Source: a virus. From it: a DNA stretch of 48,795 bases. The DNA is taken from IMG/VR virus record IMGVR_UViG_3300047586_000039, positions 1 to 48,795 of that record, one strand, 5' to 3'. The notes beneath the pieces were generated by a model that saw only the letters and a list, made by a program, of their open reading frames with translations, had not been told where the DNA came from and made no database searches. A program made the position numbers and the translations under genes. Below, one piece after another: positions 6,780-13,322 of the stretch. How positions within the stretch are numbered: the stretch's first letter is position 1; each line of letters begins with the position of its first letter.

Positions 6780-7046
6780 GTGGAACACAAAAAAGAGAAT
6801 GTAATGGGAATGGAATTAGATATCTGGCGGCATGAATCCTGTGAAGCGCAGATTGCGACGGGAGACGATTGGGCAACCGTTTATTTGATTGAATCATCCG
6901 ATAAGGGGAAAGGCCACGCTCAGGCACTCTTGATGGAGGCCAGAAAATATTATGAAGGGCTTGGCCTCCGGTTCGGTGGCACGGTAGCCTTAAATAACGT
7001 AATGGGGCACATCTACAGGAAATTAAACATTTTAGAATACACATAG
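6780..7046 (+). CDS. Short GNAT-like acetyltransferase fold protein
   Basis: 88 residues from GTG 6780 after GGAGGGAG. The stretch DKGKGHAQALLMEARKYYEGLGL resembles GNAT motif A (the acetyl-CoA pyrophosphate loop), and VALNNVMGHIYRKLNILEY resembles motif B. It is far shorter than ordinary GNAT enzymes (about 140-170), lacking the first strands, so it may be a minimal or degraded form. Substrate unknown. Confidence 0.5.
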   Translation: MEHKKENVMGMELDIWRHESCEAQIATGDDWATVYLIESSDKGKGHAQALLMEARKYYEGLGLRFGGTVALNNVMGHIYRKLNILEYT

Positions 7047-7062
7047 AAAGGGGAAGGGGATT

Positions 7063-7326
7063 ATGAAAAAGGAAGTTGAAAAGAAAGAATATCGGATCGG
7101 GGATGTTGCCGGGCATGCAGACAAGGCTTTATGCGATCGATTTGAGCGATTCGCAAAACTAAGGGCAGAATGCTATCAAATCCTCATTGAGTGTGCAGCG
7201 CAGGACCGGAGCACATGGGACGACGCGCTAAAGGAGTATTCCTTGTCGAAAGATTTTCAATACAAAATCAATCGGCCTTCCGGGGAAATCATCGTTATCG
7301 GGTACGACTGGAAAAATAATAATTAA
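7063..7326 (+). CDS. Hypothetical protein
   Basis: 87 residues: a helical N-terminal half and a short beta C-terminus (GEIIVIGYDWKNNN). Preceded by the leader GAAAGGGGAAGGGG, which recurs before 7346 and 7570 and, with changes, before 11609. No domain recognised. Confidence 0.55.
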   Translation: MKKEVEKKEYRIGDVAGHADKALCDRFERFAKLRAECYQILIECAAQDRSTWDDALKEYSLSKDFQYKINRPSGEIIVIGYDWKNNN

Positions 7327-7345
7327 CAAGAAAGGGGAAGGGGTT

Positions 7346-7546
7346 ATGGAAAAGTTCTGGATGGTTTGGAGGGAAAACGGGGGAGGACCAACGCGCCAAT
7401 ACCCGGCAGAGAAATCGGCGGAAATAGAGGCGGAGCGGTTGGCGCGGGAGAATCCCGGAGCGAATTTTGTGGTCCTGGAATCGGTGAAGTTTTGCACCAT
7501 CGATAATCCGATCCACTGGTACGACACGAGCGTTATTCCGTTTTAA
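7346..7546 (+). CDS. Small conserved phage protein
   Basis: 66 residues: FWMVWRENGGGPTRQYPAEKSAEIEAERLARENPGANFVVLESV. This beta-helix-beta pattern (a short strand, a gap, an A-rich helix, NPG-x-x-F-x-V-L) is common as a small phage protein, but no function is known to me. Same duplicated leader sequence upstream as its neighbours. Confidence 0.6.
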   Translation: MEKFWMVWRENGGGPTRQYPAEKSAEIEAERLARENPGANFVVLESVKFCTIDNPIHWYDTSVIPF

Positions 7547-7569
7547 CGGAGAGAAAGGGGAGGGGGAAG

Positions 7570-7776
7570 GTGAAAATCGCGCAGATCAAGGCCAAAATGC
7601 TGGCATGGGAGGACTTTTACGGAGCGGATATTTTTGAAAGAGAACGCATCGAAAAAGCCAAGACGAAAAAAGAATTGGACGATGTTCTCCATGACTATCG
7701 GCGTCACATGGAAGATAGAGAACAGGATGCTTTGAGCCATTTCGATCTATTCCGAAACAGCCTTAATTTAACTTAA
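7570..7776 (+). CDS. Small helical hypothetical protein
   Basis: 68 residues from GTG 7570, preceded by GGGGAGGGGGAA. Entirely helical and charged (ERERIEKAKTKKELDDVLHDY). The product may be a small coiled coil. Function unknown. Confidence 0.5.
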   Translation: MKIAQIKAKMLAWEDFYGADIFERERIEKAKTKKELDDVLHDYRRHMEDREQDALSHFDLFRNSLNLT

Positions 7777-7793
7777 CAGAGGGAGGGGAATTT

Positions 7794-7835
7794 ATGGAAA
7801 AAGCGTTAGCAACACAGGCGGAACAGAAGGAGTAG
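7794..7835 (+). pseudogene. Ghost 5' end of a recT/bet gene
   Basis: A 13-codon ORF (MEKALATQAEQKE then TAG) with GAGGGAGGGG upstream. It shares ATQ and EQKE with the first 15 residues of the intact recombinase at 8480 (MATQNLPAVSTEQKE), and 9 bases (gcaacacag) are identical. The HNH endonuclease starts 3 bases after its stop. The break corresponds to codon 15/16 of the intact gene. Confidence 0.6.
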
Positions 7836-7837
7836 CG

Positions 7838-8476
7838 ATGGAAGAGAAGCGGTGCACGAAGTGTGGGAATATTAAGGCGTTATCTGAATTTTACACAGGC
7901 GCGAGGTATGCAGGTGGGATACGCAGCAGGTGTAAGAATTGTATGAAAACAGGACAGGCGGAAGGTCATAAGGCATGGAAGGTTGAAAACGCCCAGGCCG
8001 TCACGGAATACAACCGGGCTTGGTATGCCGAAAATGGAATCAATTATCATAAAAAATGGCGCGGAGAGAACCGGGAGAAAGTGAATCTTGCCGGTCGGAA
8101 AAACCAAGGTAAAAAAAGAAGTACCGTAAAGGGAAAGCTAAACGACAACCTATCCCGCGCCGTCAGACAGTCATTGAGAAGCGGAACAAAGGCAAGGTGC
8201 CGATGGGAGGACCTTGTCGGCTACACGGTTGACCAACTGAAAGCCCATCTTGAAAAACTCTTTACTCTCGAAATGTCATGGGAAAACTATGGGACATTTT
8301 GGGAAATCGACCATCGGATTCCGATAGCGGCACATAACTTTGAAAGTCCAAACGATCCAGACTTCAAGAAGTGCTGGGCACTGAAAAACCTTCGGCCTCT
8401 GGAAATCATAAAGAACCGAAGCAAGCACGACAAGGTCGAACGTCCCTTTCAACCATCATTGACAATAGGAGGATAG
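7838..8476 (+). CDS. HNH homing endonuclease in the recT/bet start
   Basis: 212 residues, paralogous to 3557-4309: two zinc knuckles (C6-x2-C9, C32-x2-C35), a Lys-rich linker, a W-x-D-L-VGYT-x-DQLKAHLEKLF helix, then the core WEIDHRIPI and CWALKNLRPLEIIKNRSK. It starts 3 bases after the ghost stop, so it probably uses translational reinitiation from the ghost. Its final codons supply AGGAGG for the recombinase start at 8480. Likely target: the first 45 bases of recT-type genes. Confidence 0.85.
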   Translation: MEEKRCTKCGNIKALSEFYTGARYAGGIRSRCKNCMKTGQAEGHKAWKVENAQAVTEYNRAWYAENGINYHKKWRGENREKVNLAGRKNQGKKRSTVKGKLNDNLSRAVRQSLRSGTKARCRWEDLVGYTVDQLKAHLEKLFTLEMSWENYGTFWEIDHRIPIAAHNFESPNDPDFKKCWALKNLRPLEIIKNRSKHDKVERPFQPSLTIGG

Positions 8477-8479
8477 CGT

Positions 8480-9484
8480 ATGGCAACACAGAATCTACCC
8501 GCAGTCAGTACCGAGCAAAAAGAAATTATCTATACCGCAGCCGACGGCAACGAAATAAAACTCACGCCCGATATGGTCAGAAAATATTTAGTGCAAGGGC
8601 ATGGCGAGATGGTGACAACACAAGAAATGGTGTTTTTTCTTAATGTCTGCAAATCAAGAAAACTCAACCCCCTGATTCGTGACTGCTATTTGATCAAGTA
8701 TTCGGCATCTGACCCCGCCGCAATCGTTACCAGTGTTGATTTCTTCCGCAAGCGGGCGCGGGCGCAAAAGGATTGCAAGGGATGGAAATCCGGTATCATC
8801 GTCGAGGACCGAGAGGGAAAGGTCCGGGATACTGCTGGATTGTTCCGAGACGGTGAAAAGCTCCTCGGCGGATGGTTCGAGGCGAAACCGGACGGCTGGA
8901 CGGACCCTCTCCGGCTCGAGGTCAATCTTCGAGGGTATGTAAAAAAGAAGAGCGATGGCAGCGTGACCCGTTTCTGGTCCCCGGATAACCAACCCTCGCA
9001 GATCATGAAGGTGGCCGAATCGCAAGGACTCCGGAAGTTATGGCCGGATGAATTCCAGGGGATCTATTCGGAAGAGGAAATCACGCAGCAGGACAGGAAC
9101 GGCGCGGTTGACGTTATCACCGAAGACAAACCAGACCTTTCTGCATCCGTCGCTGAGTTCGACAAGGCGACCACCGATAAGGGGCTCATGGAGAAATATG
9201 TCACCGTCGCCGCAAAGCACTTCAAAAAATCCCCGGAAGAGATCAAGGCCGAGGCCATGAAGGACCTTCCCGGATTCCTCACGGCTTATGAGAAGTGGGC
9301 GGCGCTCTATATGCAGAAGGAAGCCCTGAAGAAGAAGGCGGCAGAACCAAAAAAGAATGTTGATGCGCTGACAGGAATGGAACTGGCCCCCGGCCCCTGC
9401 CCGAACCGCGAGGATAAGGAAATCATGACCGTACAATTCTGCGGGGAGTGCAAACAAAAAGAGGGCTGCCCGGTCTGGGGATGA
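8480..9484 (+). CDS. bet: Single-strand annealing recombinase, Redbeta/RecT family
   Basis: 334 residues. FLNVCKSRKLNPLIRDCYLIKY (about residues 53-74), SVDFFRKRARAQ (about 90) and YVKKKSDGSVTRFWSPDNQ (about 155) are signature stretches of the Bet/RecT core, which anneals complementary single strands during phage recombination. The C-terminal 70 residues are a coiled linker and a CPNREDKE...CGECKQKEGCPVW zinc-binding tail. Partner nuclease is the RecB-like gene at 5033. Start ATG 8480 has AGGAGG inside the endonuclease stop region. Confidence 0.9.
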   Translation: MATQNLPAVSTEQKEIIYTAADGNEIKLTPDMVRKYLVQGHGEMVTTQEMVFFLNVCKSRKLNPLIRDCYLIKYSASDPAAIVTSVDFFRKRARAQKDCKGWKSGIIVEDREGKVRDTAGLFRDGEKLLGGWFEAKPDGWTDPLRLEVNLRGYVKKKSDGSVTRFWSPDNQPSQIMKVAESQGLRKLWPDEFQGIYSEEEITQQDRNGAVDVITEDKPDLSASVAEFDKATTDKGLMEKYVTVAAKHFKKSPEEIKAEAMKDLPGFLTAYEKWAALYMQKEALKKKAAEPKKNVDALTGMELAPGPCPNREDKEIMTVQFCGECKQKEGCPVWG

Positions 9485-9501
9485 CGACTTGATCACGGCC
9501 C

Positions 9502-9520
9502 GCCCGGAGCCTATCCGGGC
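9502..9520 (+). promoter_or_regulatory. Small hairpin before the 9534 gene
   Basis: GCCCGG (9502-9507) pairs with CCGGGC (9515-9520) over a 7-base loop, between the recombinase stop and the AAAGGAA ribosome-binding site of the next gene. No U-run follows, so it is more likely to tune translation or RNA decay than to terminate. Confidence 0.4.
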
Positions 9521-9533
9521 AGAAAGGAACATC

Positions 9534-9908
9534 ATGGAAGAGTACATCGGTCCCAGGGTTGTCGGGATGATTGCCGGCGACATCGAAGCGCTGCTAAACG
9601 AAAACCAGAGCGCGATCAACGAGGCTTACGTAAATGTTGGGAAGGGTTTCAAAATCAGCATCGGCGTGGGACTCTCCCCCGCGCCCCAGGGCGTCGAAGC
9701 GGAGATCAAGCTGTCATTCGCCCGCGAGACCGTCCAGGCCCCGGAAAAGTGCACGGCGAAGATGAAAAGAATCATGTCGGAAAATCAGGCGGAATTTGAA
9801 TTGAGCACGGGCGGAGAAACGATCCTGAAAGGAAACACAACCGATCTGGCGAGGGCGACGGCAAGATTAAAGACGGCGGACAAGGTTTACAGGATGGAAA
9901 AGGGATGA
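9534..9908 (+). CDS. Hypothetical protein downstream of the recombinase
   Basis: 124 residues from ATG 9534 (AAAGGAA 7 bases upstream). An N-terminal helix (IAGDIEALLNENQSAINEAYV) is followed by beta strands with the pattern KGFKISIGVGLSP...VEAEIKLSFARETVQAPEKC. This helix plus beta-hairpin layout recurs beside phage recombinases. Function unknown. Confidence 0.6.
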   Translation: MEEYIGPRVVGMIAGDIEALLNENQSAINEAYVNVGKGFKISIGVGLSPAPQGVEAEIKLSFARETVQAPEKCTAKMKRIMSENQAEFELSTGGETILKGNTTDLARATARLKTADKVYRMEKG

Positions 9909-10045
9909 TCTACACCGGCGCGACAGGGGTTTTTGCATTTGGACGATTTGGTCCGAGCTGCCCAGATACCGCGAGGTCTGGGGCGCACCTTTTGGGCGTA
10001 GACACAGCTCGGGCCTTTTATTGTGCCCGAAGCAAAGCAGTCTAA
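9905..10045 (+). CDS. Possible 46-residue ORF over the structured RNA
   Basis: ATG 9905 overlaps the previous stop (ATGA) and stays open to 10045. The product (MIYTGATGVFAFGRFGP... ending ARSKAV) has no known domain. Because the same DNA folds into a compact three-way junction, an RNA role is at least as likely as a protein. Low confidence as a gene. Confidence 0.25.
   Translation: MIYTGATGVFAFGRFGPSCPDTARSGAHLLGVDTARAFYCARSKAV
9950..10015 (+). ncRNA. Structured RNA element: three-way junction before an HNH gene
   Basis: P1 pairs 9950-9960 with 10005-10015 (11 bp, one G-U). P2 pairs CCCAGA 9961-9966 with TCTGGG 9977-9982. P3 pairs 9984-9989 with 9994-9998, with one bulged A and a TTTT loop. 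Junction strands are 0, 1 and 6 bases. TTTTATT follows, so P1 could act as a terminator-like stem. CGGGC (10009-10013) can instead pair with GCCCG (10025-10029), a mutually exclusive fold. It lies 50 bases before the HNH gene. No known riboswitch or ribozyme core was recognised. Confidence 0.45.
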
Positions 10046-10064
10046 ACCAAAAGGAGGTTACACC

Positions 10065-10523
10065 ATGAACTACTCAGAAAAATTGAAAGATCCACGTTGG
10101 CAAAAAAAGAGGTTGGAAGTATTTGAACGCGATGAATGGAGCTGTCAGCGCTGTGGTGATGGCGAAAACACATTGACCGTGCATCATCTTTCATATTCAG
10201 CCGGAAAAGAGCCATGGGATTATCCTCTGGATAACTTCATGACGCTTTGCCAGTCATGCCACGACTATGAATACACCAACCGACCAACTTACGAGAATAT
10301 GATTTTACATATGTTACGGCAAAAGGGATTTATGGCGGATGATCTCTTTTATTTGGTAGCTGCGTTCCAAAAACTATCCATAAAATACCCCTCGGAAGTA
10401 ATGGGAAGTATTGTCGAATACATATTTAAGGATGAGGTTATGGCTAATATTTACCCATGGTTTTGGGCGGACTGTAAGAAAAGGGCAGAAATGATGAGGG
10501 AGGCGATAGATGGCCAGACCTGA
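10065..10523 (+). CDS. HNH endonuclease with C-terminal helical domain
   Basis: 152 residues from ATG 10065 (AAAGGAGG upstream). The N-terminal third is a classical HNH zinc nuclease: CQRCG (about 26-30), TLTVHHLSYS (about 36-45), WDYPLDNFMTLCQSCHDYEY (about 51-70). The rest is helical. It overlaps the replication-initiator start by 14 bases. Could be a homing enzyme or a host-type nuclease; unlike four others, no ghost start is seen. Confidence 0.75.
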   Translation: MNYSEKLKDPRWQKKRLEVFERDEWSCQRCGDGENTLTVHHLSYSAGKEPWDYPLDNFMTLCQSCHDYEYTNRPTYENMILHMLRQKGFMADDLFYLVAAFQKLSIKYPSEVMGSIVEYIFKDEVMANIYPWFWADCKKRAEMMREAIDGQT

Positions 10524-11352
10524 ACGACACGACGCCGATTATTTCCCTTTTTACGTCAAGGACGGAAAAACCCTTTTCATTCTTGAATCGAAGTATGGCC
10601 TTCAAGGAATTGGGTTTTTTACCAATGTAATGCGGTTTCTTACCAGGCAAACCGATCACCATATCTGCATAAAAGACGAATCAGACAGGATGTATTTTTT
10701 CGCTCAGATCCGATGCCCGGAAGATATCGGCATGGATATGCTTAACCTCATGGCCAAAACAGAGAAAATTGATGTTGAATTGTGGGGGGAAAGCCGGGTT
10801 ATTGTGTCAAGGGATTTACTTAATAGCCTCCGAGATGCGTATAAAAACCGGAAAAACCCAGTGATCGAAATTGATCAAATTCGGGTTTCTTACCAGACAA
10901 ACAAAATAACTTACCCGGAAATCCTTGTAACTTCCCCCGATAATCCACAAAGGAAAGGAAAGGAAAGGAAAGGAAAGGAAAGGATAACCAAAAAACAGAA
11001 ATCCCCCCTCCCTGAAAATTTCAATGTCTCCCCGTCTGTCCAGGCATGGGCAATTAAGAAAGGCCATACGCGATTAGACGAACATCTTGAATCATTCACT
11101 GCGAAGTGTAGGGCGAACGGATACCAATATATTGATTGGGATTCGGCCTTCATGGAGGCCATACGAACAGACTGGGCAAAGTTAAAGCCATATGGCGGGA
11201 ACGGAAAGAAGCCCCCCCCTACTCCAAGCGGTGAAAGGGATGTCCGGGATTATCAACCCGAAGAAATCCCAGCAGAAAGCGAAGATATTAGACTGAAAAG
11301 GTTAGAGATGCTTAAGGATTTCACACACAACCTGGGACGAGCATCCCCATAG
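10510..11352 (+). CDS. DUF4373-like replication initiation protein
   Basis: 280 residues. Residues 1-110 (MARPERHDADYFPFYVKDGK, then YGLQGIGFFTNVMRFL) have the Lin1244/Lin1753-type winged-helix pattern of phage replication initiators. Residues 150-162 (RKGKERKGKER) are encoded by the AAAGG microsatellite. The C-terminal part (NFNVSPSVQAWAIKKGHTRLDEHLESFTAKCRANGYQYIDWDSAFMEAIR) matches the DnaD-type or initiator tail that ends in W-x-x-W-x-K. Likely binds the origin or loads host helicase. Confidence 0.7.
   Translation: MARPERHDADYFPFYVKDGKTLFILESKYGLQGIGFFTNVMRFLTRQTDHHICIKDESDRMYFFAQIRCPEDIGMDMLNLMAKTEKIDVELWGESRVIVSRDLLNSLRDAYKNRKNPVIEIDQIRVSYQTNKITYPEILVTSPDNPQRKGKERKGKERITKKQKSPLPENFNVSPSVQAWAIKKGHTRLDEHLESFTAKCRANGYQYIDWDSAFMEAIRTDWAKLKPYGGNGKKPPPTPSGERDVRDYQPEEIPAESEDIRLKRLEMLKDFTHNLGRASP
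10949..10983 (+). repeat. AAAGG microsatellite, seven perfect copies
   Basis: Seven tandem AAAGG units lie in the linker of the replication-initiator gene and encode KGKER repeats. Because 5 is not a multiple of 3, loss or gain of one unit would shift the reading frame, cutting the C-terminal domain. Perfect short repeats of this length can slip during replication. Confidence 0.95.
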
Positions 11353-11366
11353 GATCGAGGTGAAGC

Positions 11367-11579
11367 ATGGACACGGAATCGGTCAGGAAGGACATTGGAT
11401 ATTTGAACGGCGAGGTAATTCCCATGGATAGATCAAGGTTTGTTATTAAAAAGCGGATCAGGTACACACAAGGGATTCTAAAAGGCAAGGTGTGTGACAT
11501 TAAGGACACAATCGCCGATGACCTGATTGAGCATGGCATGGCTGTTGAGGTTGGAAGGCAACCAGGGAAAGAGGGATAA
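11367..11579 (+). CDS. Small hypothetical protein
   Basis: 70 residues with a beta-rich core (SRFVIKKRIRYTQGILKGKVCDIKDTIADDLIEHGMAVEV). ATCGAGGTGAA precedes ATG 11367. No recognised domain. The pattern resembles small phage proteins that pair a beta hairpin with an I-x-D-x-IA helix. Confidence 0.55.
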   Translation: MDTESVRKDIGYLNGEVIPMDRSRFVIKKRIRYTQGILKGKVCDIKDTIADDLIEHGMAVEVGRQPGKEG

Positions 11580-11608
11580 ACACTTAACGAGAAAGGAGAA
11601 GGGGAATT

Positions 11609-11773
11609 ATGAACACAACTTTATGGGGCAAAGACGACAAGGAAATGCTCAAGGAGTGGATAAGGGAGAACAAAACAACAAAGGTTCCGTATGCTACCGG
11701 TCTTCCTGGACTTTGCGATCTTCTGCCGGGGAAGACAATCAACTCAATTTATAGCATGTGGCGTGATCTGTGA
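11609..11773 (+). CDS. Small SANT/Myb-like protein
   Basis: 54 residues, ATG 11609 after GAAAGGAGAAGGGG. LWGKDDKEMLKEWIRENKTTKVPYATGLPGLCDLLPGKTINSIYSMWRDL has the spacing of a Myb/SANT tri-helix (aromatic at W6, W18 and W52). It may bind DNA. Not confirmed. Its neighbour starts 6 bases after its stop. Confidence 0.5.
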   Translation: MNTTLWGKDDKEMLKEWIRENKTTKVPYATGLPGLCDLLPGKTINSIYSMWRDL

Positions 11774-11779
11774 ATTGAG

Positions 11780-12073
11780 ATGGGGCTGTCCTCTGTTTGC
11801 CAAGATGTCAAACCAGGCGTTTCCATATATCAACCGAGAGGGTTCATCCAAGAACGCGATGATATCTTATCGGCAATGATGTTGGGCGTAACCAACTACA
11901 TAACGGGACGGACGAATGCCGCCTATGTGAAGGGCCTTGAAGAGGGGGCGGGAAAAGCAAACGACGGGCTACTGAAAGAGAATGCCGAATTGAAAGAGAT
12001 GTTGAGGAAAACAAAGGACATCCGGGAAGCAGTGGAGAAATTTCAATCGACATTCATCAAAGGCGACAGGTAA
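11780..12073 (+). CDS. Coiled-coil hypothetical protein
   Basis: 97 residues. The N-terminal part (GFIQERDDILSAMMLGVTNYITGRTNAAYVKGLEEG) is helical and the rest is a heptad coiled coil (LLKENAELKEMLRKTKDIREAVEKF). The ribosome-binding site is weak (GAG). No family recognised. Confidence 0.5.
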   Translation: MGLSSVCQDVKPGVSIYQPRGFIQERDDILSAMMLGVTNYITGRTNAAYVKGLEEGAGKANDGLLKENAELKEMLRKTKDIREAVEKFQSTFIKGDR

Positions 12074-12079
12074 CAGGCC

Positions 12080-12376
12080 ATGACCCCCAAGATCCCCACC
12101 CTTAAGCCCAGGATCGCCACCCTTGACACAAGGCAGGGATCAAGCGCTACTGTCGACAGGATACGCGGCTACAGGCTGACGCAGATCAGGGAGCGTGTGC
12201 TGCTTAGGGATGGGTACGCGTGCCGGCGATGTGGGCGCGTGTCTGCTACTGAGCTGATTGTGGACCATGTTGTGCCCTTAAGCATGGGTGGGCAAGAGGC
12301 AGACAGCAACAGGCAGGCGCTATGTCGAGCGTGCCATGATCTAAAGAGCGAACAGGAAGAGAAGGGGCGATCATGA
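12080..12376 (+). CDS. HNH endonuclease near the terminase genes
   Basis: 98 residues. CRRCG (about 48-52), LIVDHVVPLSMGG (about 60-72), DSNRQALCRACHDLKSEQEEKG is a complete HNH core with a zinc knuckle. In HK97-type phages a small HNH nuclease close to the terminase helps DNA packaging, and this one is about 2 kb from it. The stop overlaps the next HNH gene by 4 bases. Confidence 0.8.
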   Translation: MTPKIPTLKPRIATLDTRQGSSATVDRIRGYRLTQIRERVLLRDGYACRRCGRVSATELIVDHVVPLSMGGQEADSNRQALCRACHDLKSEQEEKGRS

Positions 12377-12705
12377 AGCGAACCATAAGCACAGCGTTCA
12401 AGGCAGCACGTCATGACATGCGATCAAGGCTGATCCAATGCCATGATTGTACCGATTATGCAACAGAGCTGCATCATGTCATTGCTATAGAGGATGGCGG
12501 CACAGATGATATATTAAACCTCATGCCATTGTGTCGATCATGCCACAAGGAATACACAAGCGGGCAAACCATTGAAAGGAATCAGATGTGGGTGAGCCTA
12601 AGCGTTAAGGATGATGAGGTAACGGCGCAGATCAAAGGGGGGCCGGTCGAATCTCTGGGGCGGATAGGGCGGCGTAACCGCATGGTTATCTATTCGCAGA
12701 ATTAA
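12373..12705 (+). CDS. Second HNH-fold protein, tandem
   Basis: 110 residues. CHDCTDYATELHHVIAIEDGGTDDILNLMPLCRSCHKEYTSG keeps the zinc cysteines (CHDC, CRSCH), the HH pair and the central N. The sequence otherwise differs from its neighbour, so it is not a simple duplication. Its C-terminal half may bind DNA. Two adjacent HNH genes with an ATGA overlap are unusual. Confidence 0.7.
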   Translation: MKRTISTAFKAARHDMRSRLIQCHDCTDYATELHHVIAIEDGGTDDILNLMPLCRSCHKEYTSGQTIERNQMWVSLSVKDDEVTAQIKGGPVESLGRIGRRNRMVIYSQN

Positions 12706-12760
12706 AAGGCCGTATGAACATTTAGAAGGTTAACAGTAGGGTAAAGTTCAAAGGAGCATC

Positions 12761-13225
12761 ATGGAAATCGAGATTAAGACCGTAAAGCTCAAGGAAATTA
12801 AGCTGAATCCCGACAACCCCCGGCGAATCAGCACCGTTGACATGGACCGGCTCGTAAAGAGCCTCCAGGACTTCCCGGACATGATGCAGATCCGGGAGAT
12901 AGTCGTGGATGAAACCATGACCTGCCTCGGGGGGAACATGCGGACGCTGGCGCTCAGGAAGGCGGGCGCGGCGGCGTGTTTGACGTTTCGATTCAGGGAA
13001 GTTCGATCAGGGATTACCTGCTGCGGGCCGGGTTTGTGTCCTGGAAGGCAAATCAAAAGGTTCCGACGCACCGCGATCTTTTGCGGGTCGTCTGGAATGA
13101 CCCACGGCACAAGATCAGCATTCAAAAACACTGTCTGTTTCGACTTACGGACAAAAAAGACCCCGAAGGTAATGCCGTCTTATGGTTTGACGGCAAGGCG
13201 AACCTCGGCACGAAAAAGGAGGTGA
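12761..13225 (+). pseudogene. ParB/Srx-like N-terminal domain, broken after about 72 residues
   Basis: Residues 1-72 (VKLKEIKLNPDNPRRISTVDMDRLVKSLQDFP...CLGGNMRTLALRKAG) are a clear ParB nuclease domain start. After AGAAA the frame becomes Cys/Arg-rich and shows no ParB features, while a well-formed protein opens in the -1 frame at 12976. The best reading is a deletion join or frameshift that truncated the gene. The ParB domain is expected to continue about 30-60 residues or more. Confidence 0.6.
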
Positions 13226-13236
13226 TCTCGCTATGA
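12976..13236 (+). CDS. Hypothetical protein, -1 frame continuation of the ParB-like ORF
   Basis: 86 residues from GTG 12976 (GAAGGCGG nearby). VFDVSIQGSSIRDYLLRAGFVSWKANQKVPTHRDLLRVVWND has ordinary composition and ends with ...TKKEVISL. It does not resemble ParB, so it looks like the tail of a different gene brought next to the ParB start. It could be produced as an independent protein or by a -1 shift. No family recognised. Confidence 0.5.
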   Translation: MFDVSIQGSSIRDYLLRAGFVSWKANQKVPTHRDLLRVVWNDPRHKISIQKHCLFRLTDKKDPEGNAVLWFDGKANLGTKKEVISL

Positions 13237-13265
13237 AGACCGCATGGGGTGGTGGCTGGTATTAG
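13233..13265 (+). CDS. 10-residue ORF with a perfect Shine-Dalgarno site
   Basis: MKTAWGGGWY followed by TAG. Bases 13216-13227 (AAGGAGGTGATC) are fully complementary to the conserved 3' end of 16S rRNA, the strongest SD in the window, and ATG 13233 is 5 bases on. A small perfect hairpin (GTGGCT 13252-13257 with AGCCAC 13264-13269) covers the stop. Leader peptide or ribosome-trap are both possible. It is the last rightward reading frame before the terminator. Confidence 0.35.
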   Translation: MKTAWGGGWY

Positions 13266-13275
13266 CCACAAAAAA

Positions 13276-13298
13276 GGCGGGGGTGAAATTCCCCCGCC
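13276..13298 (-). terminator. Rho-independent terminator of the leftward operon
   Basis: GGCGGGGG (13276-13283) pairs with CCCCCGCC (13291-13298) over a 7-base loop. On the minus strand the stem is followed by TTTTTT, the classic U-tract, so it ends transcription of the three leftward genes. On the plus strand the stem is followed by CCTTAAAAGG, a weaker end for the rightward early operon. Confidence 0.85.
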
Positions 13299-13322
13299 CC
13301 TTAAAAGGAGATTATGAACCGA

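Noticed and set aside
9905-10523. HEARO/omega RNA with IscB-like nuclease
   Set aside because: The HNH protein is 152 residues with no split RuvC or bridge helix. The RNA is only about 66 bases.
12124-12154. TTGACA inside the 12080 HNH gene as a promoter
   Set aside because: The -10 (TACTGT) is weak, and the site lies within coding sequence conserved for protein function. No following start.
10060-12705. Ghost starts before the HNH genes at 10065, 12080 and 12373
   Set aside because: I compared the short upstream frames with the downstream gene starts and found no shared residues beyond chance.
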